This document shows positions 39,729 through 40,831 of a stretch of DNA of 40,831 nucleotides, piece by piece. The notes under the pieces are model-generated. The model searched no databases and was not told the origin of the DNA. It saw only the letters and a list, made by a program, of their open reading frames with translations. The translations under genes and the position numbers were made by a program. Source of the DNA: Pseudomonas citrullilanati (GTDB taxonomy: Bacteria > Pseudomonadota > Gammaproteobacteria > Pseudomonadales > Pseudomonadaceae); the NCBI RefSeq assembly GCF_030580855.1, contig NZ_JAUQOP010000045.1:1-40831 (forward strand), written 5' to 3'. Each line of letters opens with the position of its first letter. Position 1 is the stretch's first letter.

Positions 39729-39754
39729 CGGGCAGCACTTTGCAGTGCTGCCCG
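39729..39754 (+). other. Strong hairpin between mreB and mreC
   Basis: CGGGCAGCACT, loop TTGC, AGTGCTGCCCG is a perfect 11-bp stem. It is followed by TTGGCGTTT, so there is no proper T-run. It may reduce read-through from mreB or stabilise its end. Confidence 0.6.
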
Positions 39755-39838
39755 TTGGCGTTTATCTTCTGTCATTCGTATCCAGGCCGGTCTGATGCCG
39801 TATGAATAAAGAAAACATTTGCCTGGGAGGAGCGGCCT

Positions 39839-40831
39839 ATTAAACCGCTTTTCGCCAAAGGCCCTTCATTGGGCGTGCGCCTGCTGGTGCTGGCCGTGCT
39901 GTCGGTCGCGCTGATGGTGGTCGATGCCCGCTTCACGCTGCTCAAGCCTGTGCGCAGCCAGATGTCGCTGGTGTTGATGGAATCCTATTGGATCACCGAC
40001 CTGCCGCAGCGCTTGTGGCAGGGTGTGGCCAGCCAGTTTGGCAGCCGCACGGAGCTGGTGGCCGAAAACGAAAAACTCAAGACCGAGAACCTGTTGCTGC
40101 AGGGACGCATGCAGAAGCTGGCGGCCCTCACCGAGCAGAACGTGCGGCTGCGCGAGTTGCTCAACTCCTCTGCGCTGGTCAATGAAAAGGTCGAAGTGGC
40201 CGAGCTGATCGGCATGGACCCCAATCCCTTCACCCACCGTATCCTCATCAACAAAGGCGAGCGCGACGGTGTGTTCCTTGGCCAGCCGGTGCTCGACGCC
40301 CGGGGCCTGATGGGCCAGGTGGTGGAGTTGATGCCCTACACCGCCCGCGTGCTGTTGCTCACCGACACCACCCACAGCATTCCGGTGCAGGTCAACCGCA
40401 ACGGCCTGCGCGCGATTGCCAGCGGCACCGGCAACCCGGAGCGCCTGGAACTGCGGCACGTGGCCGATACCGCCGACATCAAGGAGGGCGACCTGCTGGT
40501 CAGCTCCGGTCTCGGCCAGCGCTTCCCGGCCGGCTACCCGGTGGCGACCGTCAAGGAAGTCATCCATGATTCCGGCCAGCCGTTCGCCATCGTCCGCGCG
40601 GTGCCGACCGCTGCGCTGAACCGCAGCCGCTACCTGCTGCTGGTGTTCAGCGACAATCGCACCCCCGAAGAACGCGCCAACGATGCCGCGGTTGCCCAGG
40701 AAGCCCAGGACCGGCAGGGCGGCGAGTCGGCTGCGCCTGGCACCCAGGTGCCGGCTCCCGTGCCAGCCACCGTGCCCAAGCCAGCGCCCGCCCCGGCGAC
40801 GCCGGCGGCACCCGCCACGACGCCAGTGGCC
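39839..40831 (+). CDS. mreC: Rod shape-determining protein MreC (3' end cut by window), apparent AUU start
   Basis: The first 331 codons, still open at the window end. The protein has a short cytoplasmic tail, one membrane helix (about 14-29, V-R-L-L-V-L-A-V-L-S-V-A-L-M), a coiled coil (about 62-105, with L-V-A-E-N-E-K-L-K-T-E-N-L-L-L-Q) and the periplasmic beta domain with I-N-K-G-E-R-D-G-V-F and V-S-S-G-L-G-Q-R-F-P-A-G-Y-P-V. A Pro/Ala-rich tail follows, where codons are strongly GC-rich. Its start is unusual: the codons before K-P-L-F-A-K-G-P-S-L-G contain no ATG, GTG or TTG back to the stop TGA at 39803-39805. ATT at 39839 has GGGAGGAG ending 6 nt upstream and aligns with the first residue of E. 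coli MreC (M-K-P-I-F-S-R-G-P-S-L). The alternative is GTG at codon 13, which would remove the conserved N-terminus. Confidence 0.93.
   Translation, partial: MKPLFAKGPSLGVRLLVLAVLSVALMVVDARFTLLKPVRSQMSLVLMESYWITDLPQRLWQGVASQFGSRTELVAENEKLKTENLLLQGRMQKLAALTEQNVRLRELLNSSALVNEKVEVAELIGMDPNPFTHRILINKGERDGVFLGQPVLDARGLMGQVVELMPYTARVLLLTDTTHSIPVQVNRNGLRAIASGTGNPERLELRHVADTADIKEGDLLVSSGLGQRFPAGYPVATVKEVIHDSGQPFAIVRAVPTAALNRSRYLLLVFSDNRTPEERANDAAVAQEAQDRQGGESAAPGTQVPAPVPATVPKPAPAPATPAAPATTPVA

Overview
The window looks like a chromosomal segment of a fluorescent Pseudomonas (P. fluorescens group). The evidence is the divergent gatCAB / mreBC arrangement, the roxSR genes beside a multi-receptor dpp dipeptide-uptake cluster with an OprD-family porin (the neighbourhood known from P. 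aeruginosa PA4493-PA4506), high GC coding sequence, and many copies of the Pseudomonas REP/BIME palindromes. No tRNA, rRNA or CRISPR was found. Family names come from reading the proteins, not from a database search.

Layout. (1) 1-3850 is an accessory patch. It holds the 3' end of an IS110-type transposase and two tandem orphan Rhs-core genes with nearly identical cores and diverged tails. Each rhs gene is followed by a stub of an IS5-type transposase and REP DNA. Fragments of the 3' end of a DUF6124-like gene recur, and the intact gene lies at the right edge. (2) 3850-5500 has a gene-free stretch with a REP pair, a small exported acidic protein with a strong terminator, and an unrecognised 155-aa protein. 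(3) 5645-18240, minus strand, is the dipeptide uptake cluster: three solute-binding proteins, an OprD-type porin, a fourth binding protein, then dppB, dppC, dppD and dppF. (4) 18594-23608 has a small acidic protein with an EF-hand/dockerin-like loop, a SIMPL-domain periplasmic protein, the redox two-component system roxS-roxR, and a YddA-like ABC exporter. (5) 23861-31002 is a galactarate/glucarate catabolic locus: a FadR-type GntR regulator, kdgD, alpha-ketoglutarate semialdehyde dehydrogenase, a GudP-type transporter and garD. A perfect inverted repeat lies over the promoter of kdgD. (6) 31020-34903 has a 134-bp-period REP array, an AEC carrier, a palindromic MITE-like element, a carboxymuconolactone-decarboxylase-family protein translationally coupled to a Ca/Na antiporter, and a short RlpA-like lipoprotein. 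(7) 35095-40831 is housekeeping: gatC-gatA-gatB (minus) and mreB-mreC (plus, mreC cut by the window end).

How the genes work together. The porin and four binding proteins would feed peptides to one DppBCDF permease. The hexarate locus would import galactarate/glucarate (GudP), dehydrate galactarate (GarD) to 5-dehydro-4-deoxyglucarate, convert that to alpha-ketoglutarate semialdehyde (KdgD) and oxidise it to alpha-ketoglutarate. The least explained parts are the rhs cassette array, two quasi-palindromic elements that each supply the stop codon of a neighbouring gene, and an apparent AUU start codon for mreC.
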